A DNA stretch of 64,000 nucleotides. It comes from Pseudomonas sp. LP_7_YM. GTDB lineage: Bacteria; Pseudomonadota; Gammaproteobacteria; Pseudomonadales; Pseudomonadaceae. Location of the stretch: the NCBI RefSeq assembly GCF_004364435.1, contig NZ_SOCT01000010.1:62001-126000 (forward strand), in the 5' to 3' direction. How positions within the stretch are numbered: position 1 is the stretch's first letter; each line of letters starts with the position of its first letter. Below, piece after piece: positions 62,710 through 64,000 of this stretch. The notes beneath the pieces were generated by a model. That model searched no databases. It saw only the letters and a list, made by a program, of their open reading frames with translations, and was not told the DNA's origin. Both the position numbers and the translations under genes were made by a program.

Positions 62710-63858
62710 ATGACTGATACGACTGGCAAAATCAACCTGTTGGGTCTGACCCAGCCGGAAATGGAAAAATTCTTCGAGTCCATCGGGGAGAAACGCTTCC
62801 GCGCCGGTCAGGTCATGAAGTGGATTCACCACTTTGGCGTCGATAACTTCGAAGCCATGACGAACGTCGGCAAGGCGCTGCGCGAAAAGCTCGAGCGTCG
62901 TGCCGAAATTCGTGGTCCTGAAGTCGTCAGCGAGGACATCTCCAGCGACGGCACCCGTAAATGGGTGGTGCGCGTGGAGTCCGGCAGCTGCGTCGAGACC
63001 GTTTACATCCCACAGGGTAAACGCGGCACCTTGTGTGTCTCTTCCCAGGCGGGCTGTGCGCTGGATTGCAGTTTCTGCTCGACCGGCAAGCAAGGCTTCA
63101 ATAGCAACCTCACCGCCGCCGAAGTCATCGGTCAGGTGTGGATTGCCAATAAATCCTTCGGCAGTGTCCCGGCGACCATCGACCGTGCCATCACCAACGT
63201 GGTGATGATGGGGATGGGCGAGCCATTGCTGAACTTCGACAACGTTATCTCGGCCATGCATCTGATGATGGATGACCTGGGGTACGGCATTTCCAAGCGC
63301 CGGGTGACCTTGTCCACCTCGGGCGTGGTGCCGATGATCGATCAACTGGCCAAGCATATCGACGTCTCGCTGGCGCTTTCGCTGCACGCGCCAAACGATG
63401 CACTGCGCAACCAGTTGGTACCGATCAACAAGAAGTACCCGCTCAAAATGCTCCTTGAGTCGTGCCGCAACTACATGTCGGCGCTGGGCGAGAAACGCGT
63501 GCTGACAATCGAGTACACCCTGCTCAAGGATATCAACGACAGGCCCGAGCATGCGGTCGAGATGATCGAGCTGCTCAAGGACACGCCTTGCAAGATCAAC
63601 CTGATCCCGTTCAACCCGTTTCCGCATTCGGGATACGAGCGTCCCAGCAACAACGCGATTCGTCGTTTCCAGGATCTGCTGCATCAGGCCGGATTCAACG
63701 TTACCGTACGCACCACGCGCGGTGAGGATATCGACGCTGCCTGTGGTCAGTTGGTCGGGCAGGTGATGGACCGTACTCGCCGCAGCGAACGCTACATCGC
63801 TGTGCGCGAACTCAGTGCCGAGAGCGAAGGGGTTCAGGTGGCTTCGGCCCGCACCTGA
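62710..63858 (+). CDS. rlmN: Dual-specificity 23S rRNA/tRNA adenine C2 methyltransferase RlmN
   Basis: A 382-residue radical-SAM methylase acting on A2503 of 23S rRNA and A37 of some tRNAs. The cluster motif CALDCSFCSTGKQGF binds the 4Fe-4S cluster. The GMGEPLLNFDNV segment and a C-terminal acceptor Cys in DAACGQLVGQV complete the family pattern. ndk-rlmN-pilF order is usual in pseudomonads. Confidence 0.97.
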   Translation: MTDTTGKINLLGLTQPEMEKFFESIGEKRFRAGQVMKWIHHFGVDNFEAMTNVGKALREKLERRAEIRGPEVVSEDISSDGTRKWVVRVESGSCVETVYIPQGKRGTLCVSSQAGCALDCSFCSTGKQGFNSNLTAAEVIGQVWIANKSFGSVPATIDRAITNVVMMGMGEPLLNFDNVISAMHLMMDDLGYGISKRRVTLSTSGVVPMIDQLAKHIDVSLALSLHAPNDALRNQLVPINKKYPLKMLLESCRNYMSALGEKRVLTIEYTLLKDINDRPEHAVEMIELLKDTPCKINLIPFNPFPHSGYERPSNNAIRRFQDLLHQAGFNVTVRTTRGEDIDAACGQLVGQVMDRTRRSERYIAVRELSAESEGVQVASART

Positions 63859-63884
63859 CTGCGAAATTGACTGAGAGGATCTCC

Positions 63885-64000
63885 ATGTCTCTGCGCGCTG
63901 CGCTGCTGCTGTGTTTTGCCACGTCGCTGGTGGGTTGTGTTTCCACGGGCAACGTCGATCCGCTGAGTACCGGCAAGGGACGCGAAGATGCTCGTCAGGC
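63885..64000 (+). CDS. pilF: Type IV pilus biogenesis lipoprotein PilF (5' part only)
   Basis: Only the first 38 codons are in the window. The N-terminus MSLRAALLLCFATSLVGC carries a lipobox ending at Cys18. The following residues and the position after rlmN fit PilF/PilW, the TPR pilotin that brings PilQ secretin to the outer membrane. AGAGGA lies upstream of the ATG. Confidence 0.75.
   Translation, partial: MSLRAALLLCFATSLVGCVSTGNVDPLSTGKGREDARQ

Noticed and set aside
1..64000. CRISPR array or regularly spaced direct repeats
   Set aside because: No repeat-spacer periodicity was seen anywhere in the window.

Overview
The window is chromosomal DNA from a member of the Pseudomonas syringae species complex. 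The case rests on several signals read directly from the sequence: an AvrE-family type III effector of 1738 residues, two textbook hrp boxes (HrpL promoters), BRO-N phage-type genes of pseudomonad style, and the tRNA-Leu(CAA)/queA/tgt/yajC/secD/secF block that in P. syringae borders the exchangeable effector locus of the Hrp pathogenicity island. Codon use and GC are those of a typical pseudomonad, except for an AT-richer stretch near 39.2-40.9 kb.

Layout. 0-4.3 kb: glycosyltransferase, CatB-like acetyltransferase, an unrecognised protein, periplasmic cyclohexadienyl dehydratase (PheC) and a DedA protein. 4.6-13.6 kb: an mdtABC plus outer-membrane-factor RND efflux operon. 13.7-20.1 kb: avrE behind its own hrp box, bracketed by a BRO-N gene fragment and a complete BRO-N gene. 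20.6-28.7 kb: two inverted IS1182-family elements (one internally deleted, one with a frameshifted transposase) around a quinone oxidoreductase/HxlR pair, a DUF6671 protein, a LysR regulator, a decayed M20 peptidase and an isochorismatase-like hydrolase. 28.7-39 kb: arginase-family protein, a 1943-residue DUF4011 helicase-nuclease that looks like a single-protein phage defence gene, a frameshifted DUF1835 gene, and an old-yellow-enzyme gene with a small HTH regulator. 39.3-41.7 kb: a second hrp box, an ADP-ribosyltransferase-like effector candidate and an IS5-family remnant abutting tRNA-Leu. 41.7-64 kb: conserved core chromosome (queA-tgt-yajC-secDF; a porin/periplasmic lyase/symporter/LysR cluster; suhB, trmJ, cysE; the complete isc operon; ndk, rlmN and the start of pilF).

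How it fits together. The segment between the efflux operon and tRNA-Leu is a patchwork accessory region. No hrp/hrc secretion genes lie in the 41 kb left of tRNA-Leu, where the tripartite Hrp island normally sits. The site instead carries two isolated effector genes, mobile-element debris, a defence-like gene and stress or metabolic cargo. If the strain secretes these effectors, its secretion apparatus and HrpL must be encoded elsewhere. In the core part, the OprD-type porin, an exported argininosuccinate-lyase-like enzyme, a dicarboxylate-type symporter and a divergent LysR regulator suggest a periplasmic catabolic module. The isc operon carries a recognisable IscR-type site over its promoter.

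All functional statements come from reading the sequence and recalled family knowledge; no searches were run.
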